Notes: a model not told the origin generated them from the letters alone. A stretch of 64,000 nucleotides of DNA from Streptomyces sp. SLBN-118 (GCF_006715635.1 NZ_VFNP01000001.1:744001-808000), one strand, 5' to 3'; counted from the stretch's first letter, positions 50,842 to 60,827 are shown. Numbers and translations are program-made.

Positions 50842-53800
50842 GGCGGGACTCCACCGGGTCCTGTGCGACGAGGACGACCTGGCCGGTGGTGCCGTGGGCC
50901 AGTTCGGCGAGGAGGGCGGCCGTGCCCGCGGCCGGATCGAGGAGGGGGATGCCGCGGCTCGCGTACATCCGCTCCAGCTCGGGGGTGACCATGCCGCCCG
51001 CCTCGGCCGCCCAGGGGCCCCAGTCGACGGCGAGCACCCGGCCCGGGAAGCGCTGCGACCAGGAGGAGGCGGCCAGGGTGTCCAGGGCTTCGTTGGCGGC
51101 CGCGTAGTCCGCCTGACCGCGGTTGCCGAAGACACCGGCGACGCTGCCGAAGAGGACGAGGAAGCAGGGCGACGGGCCGTCGGCGGCGGCGAGGAGATGA
51201 CGGGCGCCGTCGACCTTGGTCGCGAACACCCGGGCGAAGGACGCCGGGTCCTTGTCGCACAACAGCTTGTCCTCGATGGTTCCTGCGCCGTGCACGATGC
51301 CGTCGAGGCGGCCGTGACGGTCGCGTATGTCACCGATCACGTCGCGTACGGCATCGGGATGGGTGACGTCCGCCGCGTGGTACCGCACCGAGGCGGCCGT
51401 GCCGGTGAGGTCGGCGAGGGTGGTACGGATCTCGCGCGCGGCGAGGATACGGGTCGCGGCAGCCTCGACCTCGGCCGGGGTGCGCAGACCTTGGCGGACG
51501 AGGGCCGCGCGCAGGGCGACCCGGTCGTGGGCGTCGGCGACGGACGGGTCCTCGGCGTCGTCGGGGAGCGGGGTGCGGCCGATGAGTTCGATGTGGCAGC
51601 CGGTGGCCTCGGCCAGTGCGACGGCGGTACGGGCGGTGATACCGCGGGCCCCGCCGGTAAGCAGTACCACCGCGTCGCGGCCGAGCGGGAGCGGTGGCTC
51701 CGGTTCACCGGCGAAGAGCGGGACGGCGACGGTACGAAGGGTCGCGCGGGTGCCGTTGGTGTAGCCGATGGCCACGGGCTCCTCGAGAGCGCACAGTTCG
51801 GCGATCAGATGGGCGGCGATCCGCTCGGGACGGTCCTTGGGGTCCACGTCCACGGCGCGCACCGCGGTGCCGGGGTGCTCGATCGCCGCGGTACGGGCGA
51901 ACCCGTACAGGCCGGCGCCGGGGATAGGGTCGGACGCCGAGCCCGGCACCACCTGCGAGGGCGCGGTCCTGCCGAAGGCGCCACCGCGGCCGGTGACGAG
52001 CAGCAGCCGGCGGGGGCCCGCCGTCAGGATCCGGCGCAGGGCGCCGAAGGTCTCGGGAAGCACGGGGTCGGGTGCGGGACGCAGCGAGCTCAGGTCGACG
52101 ACGCCGTCGGCACCGGCCGCGTCCGCGAGCCGCTCGGGGTGAAGGGTGCGTACCTCGGCGCCGTGGGACTCCAGCGCAGCGGCGAGTGCGGCGGCGACGC
52201 CGAGGCCGTCGTCGACGACGGCCAGCCGGAGGCCGGGCAGTACATCGGCGGGGTCGTGGCCGGCGGGCGGTCCCACCGGGACGACCTCGACCAGAAGCCG
52301 GGAGACCCGAGCCGGTAGGACCGGTTCGCAGGACGGCTCGTCGGCAGAGGCGGGGGCCGCGGTGTCCGGTTCCGTTGTCGTGCGGCGGGCGACGATCCAG
52401 TCGACGATGCCGCTGATGGTCTTCAGCCGGGACAACTCCTCGACGGCCGACTCCGCCGGGCCGTCCGCGCCGCGCGCGAGCCCGATCCGGTCGGAAAGGG
52501 CCCCGATGATCTCGACGCGCTTGATGGAGTCCACCGAGAGGTCTGCCTCCAGGTCCAGTGCGGGGTCGAGCATCTCCCTGGGGTAGCCGGTGCGTTTGTG
52601 GACGATCTCCAGTACGGCGTCGAGAAGTTGGTCCGGCGTCAGGAGCCGGCCGTCTGTCTCCTCGGCGGTCGGCTGCGGAGCGGGGACCTGTGGGGCTGGT
52701 GCCGGCATCGCCACCTGGACCGGCGCGCGGGAGTCCGGCGGGGCCTCGGCACCCAAGTAGCCGAGCAGGACGTCCCGTTGGGCGGCGACGAGTTCCCGTG
52801 CTCCTCGCAGATACTCCAGTACGGCGTCCTCCCGTCGGCCGGCGGGAGCAGCAGCGGGAGCCGATGCCACCCGGCGCGCCGGGACCAGCCCGCCCGCAAC
52901 CGGCTCACCGTCCGCCGTCCGTACGAGGTGGCCGTCCACGAGCCATCCGGCGCGCCGTGGCGCCTCGGCCGGCAGTGGTGCGGTGCGGCCCCTGAACAGC
53001 GGTTCCGGGTCGAACGGGACGCCCGCCGCGGCGAGTTCGGCGAGCGCAGTCACCAGACGGGTCACTCCGTGCTCTCCCGCGACGTCGAGGGGAACCGCGG
53101 TGTGGGGCCGGTCGCCCAGGATGCGGCCGAGCAGACCGGTGAGCACCCGGCCCGACCCGGCTTCGACGAAGGTCCGCACCCCTGCCGCGTACATGGCCTC
53201 GATCTGTTCGGCGAAACGCACGGGCTCGGCGACCTGGCGTGCCAGCATCTCCCGAACGGCTGCCGCACCGGCCGGATAAGGGCTCGCGGTGGTGTTCGAC
53301 CAGACCGGGATCGCCGGCCCGGCGACGCGGGCCCGGGCCAGCTCTTCGGCCAGTTGCTGAGCGGCGCCGGCGACGACCTCGCTGTGGAAGGCGCAGGCCA
53401 CCGGGAGGCGTTCGGCCCGGAGGCCCGCCTCGCGCAGTGCGCCGATCGCGGCGTCGACCGCTCCCGTCGGGCCGGAGATGACGCTCTGTTCCGGTGCGTT
53501 GTGGTTGGCGACGACGCATCCGGGCGGCAGGTCCGGCAGGTCCTGCGGGGCCGAGGCCACGGCGGCCATCGCTCCCGGCTCGTCCCCGGCGGCGGTCAGA
53601 ATCGCCTCGGCCCGGCGTTCGCTGAGCCGCATGAGGGTCGCCGTGTCGTAGGCGCCGGCGGCCCAGAGTGCGACCAGTTCCCCGTAGGAGTGTCCGGCGG
53701 TGCAGTCCGGACGTACGCCGAGGGACGTGAGCAGCAGATGTGCGGCGGCGCCGGTGAGGCCGAGTGCGGGCTGGGCGGTCCGGGTGTCGGTGACGGCCGC

Positions 53801-56800
53801 GCGCTGCGCGGCCCGGCCCTCGGGAGTGAAGGCGGCGGGCGGGAACATGGCGGCGGTCCGGCGCGGATCCTCGTCGTACAGCAGAGCCCGAAGCCGGGGG
53901 AAGGCGATGAACAGATCACCGAGCATGCCTGGCCGCTGGCTGCCCTGCCCCGGGAAGAGGAATGCGGTCTTGCCGGGATCTGGGTCCTCGTCGCGCACAT
54001 GAACGCCGTCGCCGGGGACGAACTCCTGGGCGCGCTCCAGCTTCCCGGCCAGATCCTCCAGTCCGGTGGCGACGACCGCGACGTGGATCGTCCCCTCACC
54101 GCACGAGGTCTCCGCGGCGAGGTCGCGCAGGGGCCACGGCCGTCCCGCCGTGTCGTTCTGCTCCAGTCGGGCGGCGAGGCGGTCGACGGACCTCAGAGCG
54201 GCGGCCCGGTCGGTGCCGCGGAAGCAGAAGAGCTCGGCGGGCCAGACGTCCAGGCCGTGGGCGGGCTCGTCCTCCTCCCCGTAACCGGCAAGCACCGCAT
54301 GGTAGTTGGTCCCGCCGAATCCGAAGGCGCTCACGGCCGCGATGCGGCGTCCGGCGGGCGCGGTCCACGGTCTGGCCTCGGTGTCGAAGCAGAAGGGGCT
54401 GCTGTCGGGCTGCCAGTCGGGGTTGGGGCTGGTCAGGTGCAGCGTCGGCGGCCGTACGCCGCGGTGCACGGCCCGTGCCGCCTTGATGAGTCCGGCCAGG
54501 CCCGCCGCGCACTTCGTGTGGCCGACCTGCGACTTGACCGAACCGAGCGAGCAGTGGCCCGGCTCGATGTCGCCGAAGGCCTCGGTGAGGACGGCCAGTT
54601 CGGTGCTGTCGCCGACGACGGTGCCTGTGCCGTGGGCCTCGACCAGGCCGATCTCACGGGGCGCGATCCCGGCCAGCCGGTAGGCGCGGTCCAGAGCCCG
54701 CCGCTGCCCCTCGGGGCGCGGAGCGGTGAGGCCGAGGGAGCGTCCGTCGCTGGAGGCGCCGACGGCCTTGACGACGGCATGGATGCGATCGCCGTCGCGT
54801 TCCGCGTCCGCCAGCCGTTTGAGCACGAGGCAGGCCACGCCTTCGCCGAGCGCGATGCCGTCGGCGGACGCGTCGAAGGGGCGGCAGCGTCCGGTGGGTG
54901 AGAGGGCGCGTACGGAGGCGAACATCAGGTAGTCGTTGATGCTGTTGTGCACGTCGGCGCCGCCGCACAGCACCATGTCGCTTTCCCCGTGGCGCAGTTG
55001 CTTGCAGGCCAGGTCGAGAGCGGCGAGCGAGGAGGCACAGGCGGCGTCGATCGTGCAGTTGGCGCCCCCGAGGTCGAGGCGGTTCGCGACCCGCCCGGCG
55101 ATGACGTTCGCGAGGACTCCGGGGAACGAGTCCTCCGTCAGCCGGGGCAACTGCTCGTCCAGTTCGGGAGGCAGTTCGCCGAGATAGCCGGGGTACAGGG
55201 CACGGAAGCCGTAGGCGCCCGCGAGATCCGTGCCCGCCTCCGCGCCGAAGACGACCGAGGTGAGGGAGCGGTCGAAGCGCCGCCCGCCCGCGTATCCGGC
55301 GTCGGCGAGGGCGCGGGCGGCGATGTCGAGCGCGAGCAGTTGCACCGGTTCGATGCTGCCGAGCGAGGCCGGGGCGATGCCGTGGGCGAGCGCGTCGAAA
55401 GGGGCGGGTGACAGGAAGCCGCCCCAGCGGGACGGGGTCCGCTCCCCCGCCCGCGCCGGGTCCGGGTCGTAGTGCGCGGCGCTGTCCCACCTGTCGGCGG
55501 GTACCTCGGTCACGGAGTCGGTCCCGGCGACGATGTTTGCCCAGTAGCCGGCGAGGTCGTCGGCGCCGGGATAGCGGCAGGCCATACCGACGATCGCGAT
55601 GTCGAGCGGTGCCTCATGATCCTCGTGCGGGGACGCGTGGCGCAGCTGCTCCCATCGTCTTTCGAGCAACTGGGTGGCGCCTTCTGTCACCTGGGTGTGG
55701 AGGGCGGCGACCGTGGTCGTCGCGGTGCGGGCGGTGGCGATCTGGCCGAGCATGTAGAGGCCTTCGCCGCGCTGTTCTTCCTCGCCCACCGGGACGAGTG
55801 CGGTCGCCGTGCGGCGCAGGCCCTTGCTGGCGATCCGCAGCCGGCCGAGGTTGAGCTTCTCCAGTTCCTCCCACACCTCGTTCGGGCTCGCGCCGTCCTG
55901 TTGCAGCCGCTGCGCGGTGGCGGTGAAGACTTCGGCGTACGGCGTGGTGGCGCAGCGGGTGGCATGACCCGGGGCCGTACGCAGCAGTGTGGTGGCTTCG
56001 CAGTCGACCGCCGTGCGCTGGAAGCCCGGGAGTACGGCTCCGGCGGCGACGGCCTCCTCGGTGAACAGGTAGGCGGTGCCCATGAGGAGGCCGGTGCGGG
56101 CCCCGCGCTCGGCGAGTGGAGCTGCGGCGGCCATCGCCATCGCCGCGGATCGCTCGTCGTGGATGCCACCGGCGAAGAACACGTCGAGTTCGCCGGCGTA
56201 CGGACAGGCGAGCAGTCGCTCGATCTGCTCCTCCCAGAGTGGGAAGGCGGCACGCGGGCCGATGTGTCCCCCGCATTCGAGCCCCTCGAAGACGAAGCGC
56301 CGCGCTCCTTCGGCCAGAAACTGCTCCAGGAGTCCCGGCGATGGCACATGCAGATAGGTCAGGGTCCCGGCGGCTGCGAGGGGGGCGGCCTGTGACGGCC
56401 GCCCGCCCGCGATGATCGCGTACGGGGGCCGTGCTTCGGCGACGGCGGCGAGTTGTTCGCGGCGCAGCTCCTCGGGGGCGAAGCCGAGCAGTCCGACACC
56501 CCAGGGCCGGCCTGCCAGGCGCTCCGCGGTGTGGGTGAGCAGGTCGCGTACATCGGGTCCGTCCATGACGGCAAGGGCGAGAAAGGGCAGCCCGCCACCG
56601 TCCGCCACCGCCGAGGCGAAGGCGGGCCGGTCGCTGACCCGCGTCATGGGCCCCTGGGCCACGGGCAGATGGCCCTCGCCGGGGCGCGGCCGGAGCGGAC
56701 GGGCACGTACCGCCGCTTCCAGGTGCCCGGTGATGGCCGCCCGGACGGCCTGGACGACCGAGCCGGTCGTGCGGTGGCGCACGGCGAGCCGGGCGGCGGT

Positions 56801-57562
56801 GGCTCCTTCCTGGCCGATGGGCAGCGGCTGGGTCCGCAGTCCGCGGGCGCCGAGGTGTCCGGCGATGTCCGTCTGCGGTGGCGCCAGATCGGGGCGGATG
56901 TAGATCCGGTGACCACGGACGACGGCGGTTTCGCTGCCGTCCATGGCGCGGACGGCCGCCTCGACGTCGCCGGGCAGCCCGGCGGCGCCCTCCGTGGTCA
57001 GCGCGAGCTGGGTGTCGAGTACGACTCCTCTGGCGCCACCCGTGACGGCAGCGGCGGCCGTGTGGGGGCCGATACCTCCGGCAGCGAAGACCGGGATGCT
57101 CAACTTCTCGTCGCTCAGGAGACGTTGGAGCAGGACGAACGTGGTCAGTTCGCCGACCCGGCCGCCGGCCTCGTGCCCCTTGGCCACCAGGCCTAACGCC
57201 CCGGCGGCGACGGCGGCCGCGGCCTCGGCGGGGCTGACCACCTCGGCCCACACCCGGCGTCCGCCGTCCGCGGCCCACTGGGCCGTCCCGGTGCGCCAGT
57301 GCTCTTCGGCGAGCAGGACGGTGTCCACCGCGGCGGGCAGTTCGTCCGGGGCGAGCGGGCACCGGGCCGGTACGCGGACTCCGTAGCGCCCCCGCAGCCC
57401 GGCCATGGCGCCACACGCCACCTCACGGTCCCTGCCGAGGTCGAGCAGGCCCAGCGCGCCGGCTCGCTCCGCGGCCGCGACCATCCGGGCGTTGGGCTCT
57501 TCGAAAGGGCTGACCACGATCACAAGGTCCCGGTCGGCGTGCCGGGCGGGCTGAGAGATCAC
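50834..57562 (-). CDS. PKS/PUFA-like megasynthase, PfaD-like ER-KS-AT-ACP-KR
   Basis: This has 2,242 residues from GTG 57562 with AAGGAGA upstream. Residues 1-560 resemble nitronate monooxygenase/PfaD-type FMN enoyl reductases (VAKGHEAGG, FAAGGIGPHTAAA, FEGLECGGHIGP). The ketosynthase has its Cys near 840 (DAACASSL), then EAHGTGT and GHTKCAAG. The acyltransferase has GQGSQRPG and GHSYGEL near 1290. An ACP with DLSVDSIKRVEII near 1675 is of the PUFA-synthase kind. A ketoreductase (about 1955-2190) has LLTGGARGIT and the Tyr in QADYAAAN. Codon 123 is TTA (57194-57196). With the next gene it gives a full reductive set for an iterative lipid-like chain. Confidence 0.9.
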   Translation of the reverse strand: MISQPARHADRDLVIVVSPFEEPNARMVAAAERAGALGLLDLGRDREVACGAMAGLRGRYGVRVPARCPLAPDELPAAVDTVLLAEEHWRTGTAQWAADGGRRVWAEVVSPAEAAAAVAAGALGLVAKGHEAGGRVGELTTFVLLQRLLSDEKLSIPVFAAGGIGPHTAAAAVTGGARGVVLDTQLALTTEGAAGLPGDVEAAVRAMDGSETAVVRGHRIYIRPDLAPPQTDIAGHLGARGLRTQPLPIGQEGATAARLAVRHRTTGSVVQAVRAAITGHLEAAVRARPLRPRPGEGHLPVAQGPMTRVSDRPAFASAVADGGGLPFLALAVMDGPDVRDLLTHTAERLAGRPWGVGLLGFAPEELRREQLAAVAEARPPYAIIAGGRPSQAAPLAAAGTLTYLHVPSPGLLEQFLAEGARRFVFEGLECGGHIGPRAAFPLWEEQIERLLACPYAGELDVFFAGGIHDERSAAMAMAAAAPLAERGARTGLLMGTAYLFTEEAVAAGAVLPGFQRTAVDCEATTLLRTAPGHATRCATTPYAEVFTATAQRLQQDGASPNEVWEELEKLNLGRLRIASKGLRRTATALVPVGEEEQRGEGLYMLGQIATARTATTTVAALHTQVTEGATQLLERRWEQLRHASPHEDHEAPLDIAIVGMACRYPGADDLAGYWANIVAGTDSVTEVPADRWDSAAHYDPDPARAGERTPSRWGGFLSPAPFDALAHGIAPASLGSIEPVQLLALDIAARALADAGYAGGRRFDRSLTSVVFGAEAGTDLAGAYGFRALYPGYLGELPPELDEQLPRLTEDSFPGVLANVIAGRVANRLDLGGANCTIDAACASSLAALDLACKQLRHGESDMVLCGGADVHNSINDYLMFASVRALSPTGRCRPFDASADGIALGEGVACLVLKRLADAERDGDRIHAVVKAVGASSDGRSLGLTAPRPEGQRRALDRAYRLAGIAPREIGLVEAHGTGTVVGDSTELAVLTEAFGDIEPGHCSLGSVKSQVGHTKCAAGLAGLIKAARAVHRGVRPPTLHLTSPNPDWQPDSSPFCFDTEARPWTAPAGRRIAAVSAFGFGGTNYHAVLAGYGEEDEPAHGLDVWPAELFCFRGTDRAAALRSVDRLAARLEQNDTAGRPWPLRDLAAETSCGEGTIHVAVVATGLEDLAGKLERAQEFVPGDGVHVRDEDPDPGKTAFLFPGQGSQRPGMLGDLFIAFPRLRALLYDEDPRRTAAMFPPAAFTPEGRAAQRAAVTDTRTAQPALGLTGAAAHLLLTSLGVRPDCTAGHSYGELVALWAAGAYDTATLMRLSERRAEAILTAAGDEPGAMAAVASAPQDLPDLPPGCVVANHNAPEQSVISGPTGAVDAAIGALREAGLRAERLPVACAFHSEVVAGAAQQLAEELARARVAGPAIPVWSNTTASPYPAGAAAVREMLARQVAEPVRFAEQIEAMYAAGVRTFVEAGSGRVLTGLLGRILGDRPHTAVPLDVAGEHGVTRLVTALAELAAAGVPFDPEPLFRGRTAPLPAEAPRRAGWLVDGHLVRTADGEPVAGGLVPARRVASAPAAAPAGRREDAVLEYLRGARELVAAQRDVLLGYLGAEAPPDSRAPVQVAMPAPAPQVPAPQPTAEETDGRLLTPDQLLDAVLEIVHKRTGYPREMLDPALDLEADLSVDSIKRVEIIGALSDRIGLARGADGPAESAVEELSRLKTISGIVDWIVARRTTTEPDTAAPASADEPSCEPVLPARVSRLLVEVVPVGPPAGHDPADVLPGLRLAVVDDGLGVAAALAAALESHGAEVRTLHPERLADAAGADGVVDLSSLRPAPDPVLPETFGALRRILTAGPRRLLLVTGRGGAFGRTAPSQVVPGSASDPIPGAGLYGFARTAAIEHPGTAVRAVDVDPKDRPERIAAHLIAELCALEEPVAIGYTNGTRATLRTVAVPLFAGEPEPPLPLGRDAVVLLTGGARGITARTAVALAEATGCHIELIGRTPLPDDAEDPSVADAHDRVALRAALVRQGLRTPAEVEAAATRILAAREIRTTLADLTGTAASVRYHAADVTHPDAVRDVIGDIRDRHGRLDGIVHGAGTIEDKLLCDKDPASFARVFATKVDGARHLLAAADGPSPCFLVLFGSVAGVFGNRGQADYAAANEALDTLAASSWSQRFPGRVLAVDWGPWAAEAGGMVTPELERMYASRGIPLLDPAAGTAALLAELAHGTTGQVVLVAQDPVESRHG

Positions 57563-57847
57563 GGGCTCTCCTTGGGTTCCGGGCAGGGCCTGCGAGGGGC
57601 CACGGCGGGTCGGACCATGGCGTGCCGGGGGACGGATCGGGACCTACGAGAGAAAGTGACCGGACGGTAACGTCCGATGCCGCGTTGCATCGTGCGGCGG
57701 CCGGCCCACACTGTCAACGCACATCAGCCACTCATGCCTCAGAGGTATGGATTACTGCCGGCCAAGTCTCAACTCAGGTGTGGTTATGGGCAGTTGTTCG
57801 CACTTGTACCTCTTACACCCTCAGGACTCGGGGGCTACCGTCCGCGC
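57563..57847. promoter_or_regulatory. Divergent promoter region of the polyketide operon and LysR gene
   Basis: The 285-bp gap holds ATGCCTCAGAGGTAT at 57734-57748, an inverted repeat of the LysR T-N11-A type (ATxCCTC-A-GAGGxAT). It lies 100 bp ahead of the LysR start and 172 bp ahead of the synthase start. That position suits a recognition site at which the regulator controls both directions. No unambiguous -35/-10 pair was identified. Confidence 0.5.
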
Positions 57848-58741
57848 ATGACCCCCACACTCCAGCAGTTGCGGTACCTCGTCGCCGTGGCGGACTGCCG
57901 CTCGATAACAGCCGCCGCGTCCTCCGTCTACATCGCCCAGCCCGCGCTCTCGCGGTCCATCCAGTCCCTCGAACGGGATCTCGGCGTGGAGCTCCTGGAC
58001 CGCAGGAGGAGGCGGGCGACCCTCACCCCGGAAGGCGCTCGCGTCGTCCGCCTGGCCCGTACCGTCCTCGACGCCGTGGAAGCCATCGAGGACATCCGCC
58101 CCGCGCACGGCGGGAGTTCGCGTGCCTCCCTGACGGTGGCCGCCACCCCGACCCTCTCCCTCGACCTCGCCGCCGATCTCGTGCCGTCCTTCGCCGAGCG
58201 CCACCCGGGAATCGACGTACGTCTTCTCGCGCAGGACAGCCGCGAGGCTCTGGTGCGTGCCTTGACGGACGGCGTGGCGGAGCTGGGCCTGGTCGATCTG
58301 CCGCTCGACAAGGACCTGTCGACGCACCATCTCCAGGACCGTGAAGTCGTCCTGATCTCCCCGCCCGGCTCCGGGCTGCCCGACCCGATCCCGTTCCGGA
58401 TGCTGGGAGGCCTGCGGATGGTGCTCCCGACCCCAGGCACCGGCCGGCGCACCGAGCTGGAGGCGATGTTCGGACAGATCGGCGTGCGCGCCGTGCCCGT
58501 GGTGGAAGCGGATGAGCGGCTGGCCTGGGTGACCAGCGTCGCAGACGGGCTCGGCTCGCTGATCTGGTACCGGGACATGGTGTTACGGGCCTTCGGCCAT
58601 CGCGTGGAGGTCCGTTCCTTCACCCCGCCGCTTCTTCGCGCCGTCGGCATCGCCCACCCGCGCCGCCCGCTCAGCCGTGCCGCGCGCGCCTTCCTCTGGC
58701 ACGCCCGGCACCACGCGCCCGTCCGGGAGCCCGCCAGATGA
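57848..58741 (+). CDS. LysR-family regulator with a TTA codon, divergent from the polyketide operon
   Basis: This has 297 residues from ATG 57848. The N-terminal winged helix is typical: LQQLRYLVAVADCRSITAAA, then IAQPALSRSIQSLERDLGVE. The effector domain runs from about 90 (SSRASLTVAATPTLSLDLAA, then VAELGLVDLPLD). Codon 246 is TTA (58583-58585), so translation depends on bldA. The arrangement back to back with the synthase operon, with a T-N11-A palindrome between, suggests it is the pathway-specific regulator. Confidence 0.9.
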   Translation: MTPTLQQLRYLVAVADCRSITAAASSVYIAQPALSRSIQSLERDLGVELLDRRRRRATLTPEGARVVRLARTVLDAVEAIEDIRPAHGGSSRASLTVAATPTLSLDLAADLVPSFAERHPGIDVRLLAQDSREALVRALTDGVAELGLVDLPLDKDLSTHHLQDREVVLISPPGSGLPDPIPFRMLGGLRMVLPTPGTGRRTELEAMFGQIGVRAVPVVEADERLAWVTSVADGLGSLIWYRDMVLRAFGHRVEVRSFTPPLLRAVGIAHPRRPLSRAARAFLWHARHHAPVREPAR

Positions 58742-58918
58742 TGTGACGGCCGCGCCGGCCGCGATCGCGGGCGGGCTGTCATGCCGCTCGGGCATCGGCC
58801 CGTGGTGTGTGGCGGGTTCGCGTCAGCCTTGGAAGCCGCACCTGTGGCATCGGACATTCCTGGCCGCAACGACGGATACTGAGGATGCTGCCGTCCCGGA
58901 CGACAAGGAGCGCGGACC

Positions 58919-59869
58919 GTGCCCGTCCCGATCATCATCGACTGCGACCCCGGCCACGACGACGCCCTCGCCATCATCCTCGCCGCGGGAGACCCGGCGA
59001 TCGACCTGCTGGCCATCACCACGGTTGCCGGCAATCAGACGGTCGAGAAGACCACCCTCAACGCCCGCCGGGTCTGCACGGTCGCCGGGATCACAGGCGT
59101 ACCCATCGCGGCCGGATGCGCACAGCCACTCGTACAGCCGCTGCTCGTGGCGGACGACGTCCACGGCGACTCGGGCATGGACGGGCCGCGGTTCGGGGAA
59201 CCCACCGTTGATGCTCTCCCCGAGCACGCGGTGGACCTCATCCACCGGATCCTGACCGGGCACCCCGAACCCGTCACCCTCGTCCCCACAGCCCCGCTGA
59301 CCAATATCGCCCTGCTGCTCACCCGCTATCCCGACAGTGCCGCGCACATCCGCGAGATCGTGCTCATGGGCGGCTCCACCGGTCGCGGCAACAGGACCCC
59401 GGCCGCCGAATTCAACATCCACGTCGATCCCGAAGCCGCGGACATCGTCTTCCGCAGCGGCGTACCGGTCACCATGTGCGGGCTCAATGTGACCCACCAG
59501 GCACTCGCCACGCCCGACATCCTGGCCCGCCTCGAAGGACTCGGCACAGAACTCGCCCGTACCTGCGCCGAGCTGATCACCTATTTCGCGTCCACGTACA
59601 AGCGGCTGTGGGGCTTCGACTCCCCGCCGCTGCACGATCCCGTCGCGGTGGCCCGCGTCATCGACCCCGCGATCGTGAACTGCGTCGAGGCGAGCGTGGC
59701 GGTGGAACTGCGCGGACAGTACACACGCGGGGCAACCGTGGTGGACATGCACCGGTACCTGGACCGGCCCGTGAACGCGCGAGTCGCCGTGACACTGGAG
59801 GCGGAACTGTTCTGGGACCGGGTGATCGCGGCCGTGGAGACACTTGGGAAGGGCGGGGCGCGAACCTAG
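58919..59869 (+). CDS. Inosine/uridine-preferring nucleoside hydrolase
   Basis: This has 316 residues from GTG 58919, with AAGGAG 8 bp ahead. The Ca2+-binding signature IIIDCDPGHDDA (Asp8, Asp10, Asp14, Asp15) opens the protein. LVPTAPLTNIALLL, VLMGGSTGRGNRTPAAEFNI and the HDPVAVA motif with the catalytic-site His near the end complete the family pattern. It hydrolyses the N-glycosidic bond of purine or pyrimidine ribonucleosides in salvage. No transporter or kinase gene accompanies it here. Confidence 0.92.
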   Translation: MPVPIIIDCDPGHDDALAIILAAGDPAIDLLAITTVAGNQTVEKTTLNARRVCTVAGITGVPIAAGCAQPLVQPLLVADDVHGDSGMDGPRFGEPTVDALPEHAVDLIHRILTGHPEPVTLVPTAPLTNIALLLTRYPDSAAHIREIVLMGGSTGRGNRTPAAEFNIHVDPEAADIVFRSGVPVTMCGLNVTHQALATPDILARLEGLGTELARTCAELITYFASTYKRLWGFDSPPLHDPVAVARVIDPAIVNCVEASVAVELRGQYTRGATVVDMHRYLDRPVNARVAVTLEAELFWDRVIAAVETLGKGGART

Positions 59870-59893
59870 GTCGGCTCCTCGGTGATCACCGGG

Positions 59894-59927
59894 CGCCGCC
59901 CGAGCACGCGCCGGGACTCGGGCGGCG
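59894..59927. terminator. Hairpin between convergent nucleoside hydrolase and methyltransferase genes
   Basis: CGCCGCCCGAG at 59894-59904 and CTCGGGCGGCG at 59917-59927 form a perfect 11-bp stem, 25 bp after the hydrolase stop. Its symmetry allows termination from either side. Confidence 0.65.
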
Positions 59928-59997
59928 GGAGATGTGGGCCCCTTCCGGCTCTCGCCGCCCCGCTCCAGCAGAGGCGCCGGCCCGTGACGAGCCGGGG

Positions 59998-60816
59998 TCA
60001 GGCCGGACGACGCGCGATGACGCCGAACATGGTCACGGACATGTGCAGGGCGCCCTGTTCGGCGGCGGCACTCAGATCGGCGTACAGCGTGTCCCGCTGC
60101 TCCTCAGTGATCAGCTCGCGCCGCAGGGCCGTCTCCGCAAGCATCTTGACGAGCGGCCAGGTGACCTCGCGCGGGTCCTGGATCAGTGCCTGCGAGCCGA
60201 GGTCGTCGATCTCGAGTCCCACCGCGGCCAACTGACCCGCCAGTTTGCGCCCGGCGTACGGGTTGGCGGCGGCAGCGAGAGCACCTTCCGTCAGCGCCCC
60301 GACCACCTCCGGGTGACCGGGGTGCAGGATCGTGGTCGCCCAGTCGGTGTCCAGCAGCGCAACCCTGCCGCCGGGGCGCAGGATTCGCGCGATCTCGGCG
60401 GCCGCCCTGTCCGGCTCGGCGAGGTGCTGGAAGACCCGCTCGCACCAGACGACATCGGCGTCCAAGTCAGCGATCGGCAGCGCCAGTGCGTCGCCGTCGA
60501 CGAATCGTGCCGGGCTGCCGGCCTCGGCAGCGCGCTGCCCGGCCACCGCGCGCAGACCGGGATTCGGCTCCACTCCGATCGCCTCACCGTCCGGCACCAC
60601 CGCCGCAGCCAGCACCCGGGTCACCGCGCCGGTACCGGAGCCGATGTCCACGGCCCGCTCGCCGGGCCGCGCGGCCACACCGAGCTGCGCCCAGTCACGC
60701 AGCCGCCGTACGCCGGCGCTCGACGCCTGCATGTCCAGCACCGCCACCAAGGTGTCGGTGGCGGAGGCGGTGATGTTGCCCGAGTGAAATGCCGAGGTCG
60801 GCCGCGAGTCCCGCAT
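59998..60816 (-). CDS. Class I SAM-dependent methyltransferase (Methyltransf_11-like)
   Basis: This has 272 residues from ATG 60816. Motif I is AVDIGSGTGAVTRVLA, then IGVEPNPGLRAVA, DADVVWCERVFQHLAEP and LRPGGRVALLDTDWATT. It resembles UbiE/demethylmenaquinone-type and small-molecule methyltransferases. No good ribosome binding site precedes the ATG. The sequence from 12 bp upstream belongs to a MITE-like element, which must have replaced the original promoter and most of the leader. The coding frame itself is intact. Confidence 0.85.
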   Translation of the reverse strand: MRDSRPTSAFHSGNITASATDTLVAVLDMQASSAGVRRLRDWAQLGVAARPGERAVDIGSGTGAVTRVLAAAVVPDGEAIGVEPNPGLRAVAGQRAAEAGSPARFVDGDALALPIADLDADVVWCERVFQHLAEPDRAAAEIARILRPGGRVALLDTDWATTILHPGHPEVVGALTEGALAAAANPYAGRKLAGQLAAVGLEIDDLGSQALIQDPREVTWPLVKMLAETALRRELITEEQRDTLYADLSAAAEQGALHMSVTMFGVIARRPA

Positions 60817-60827
60817 GCGGACCAGCC

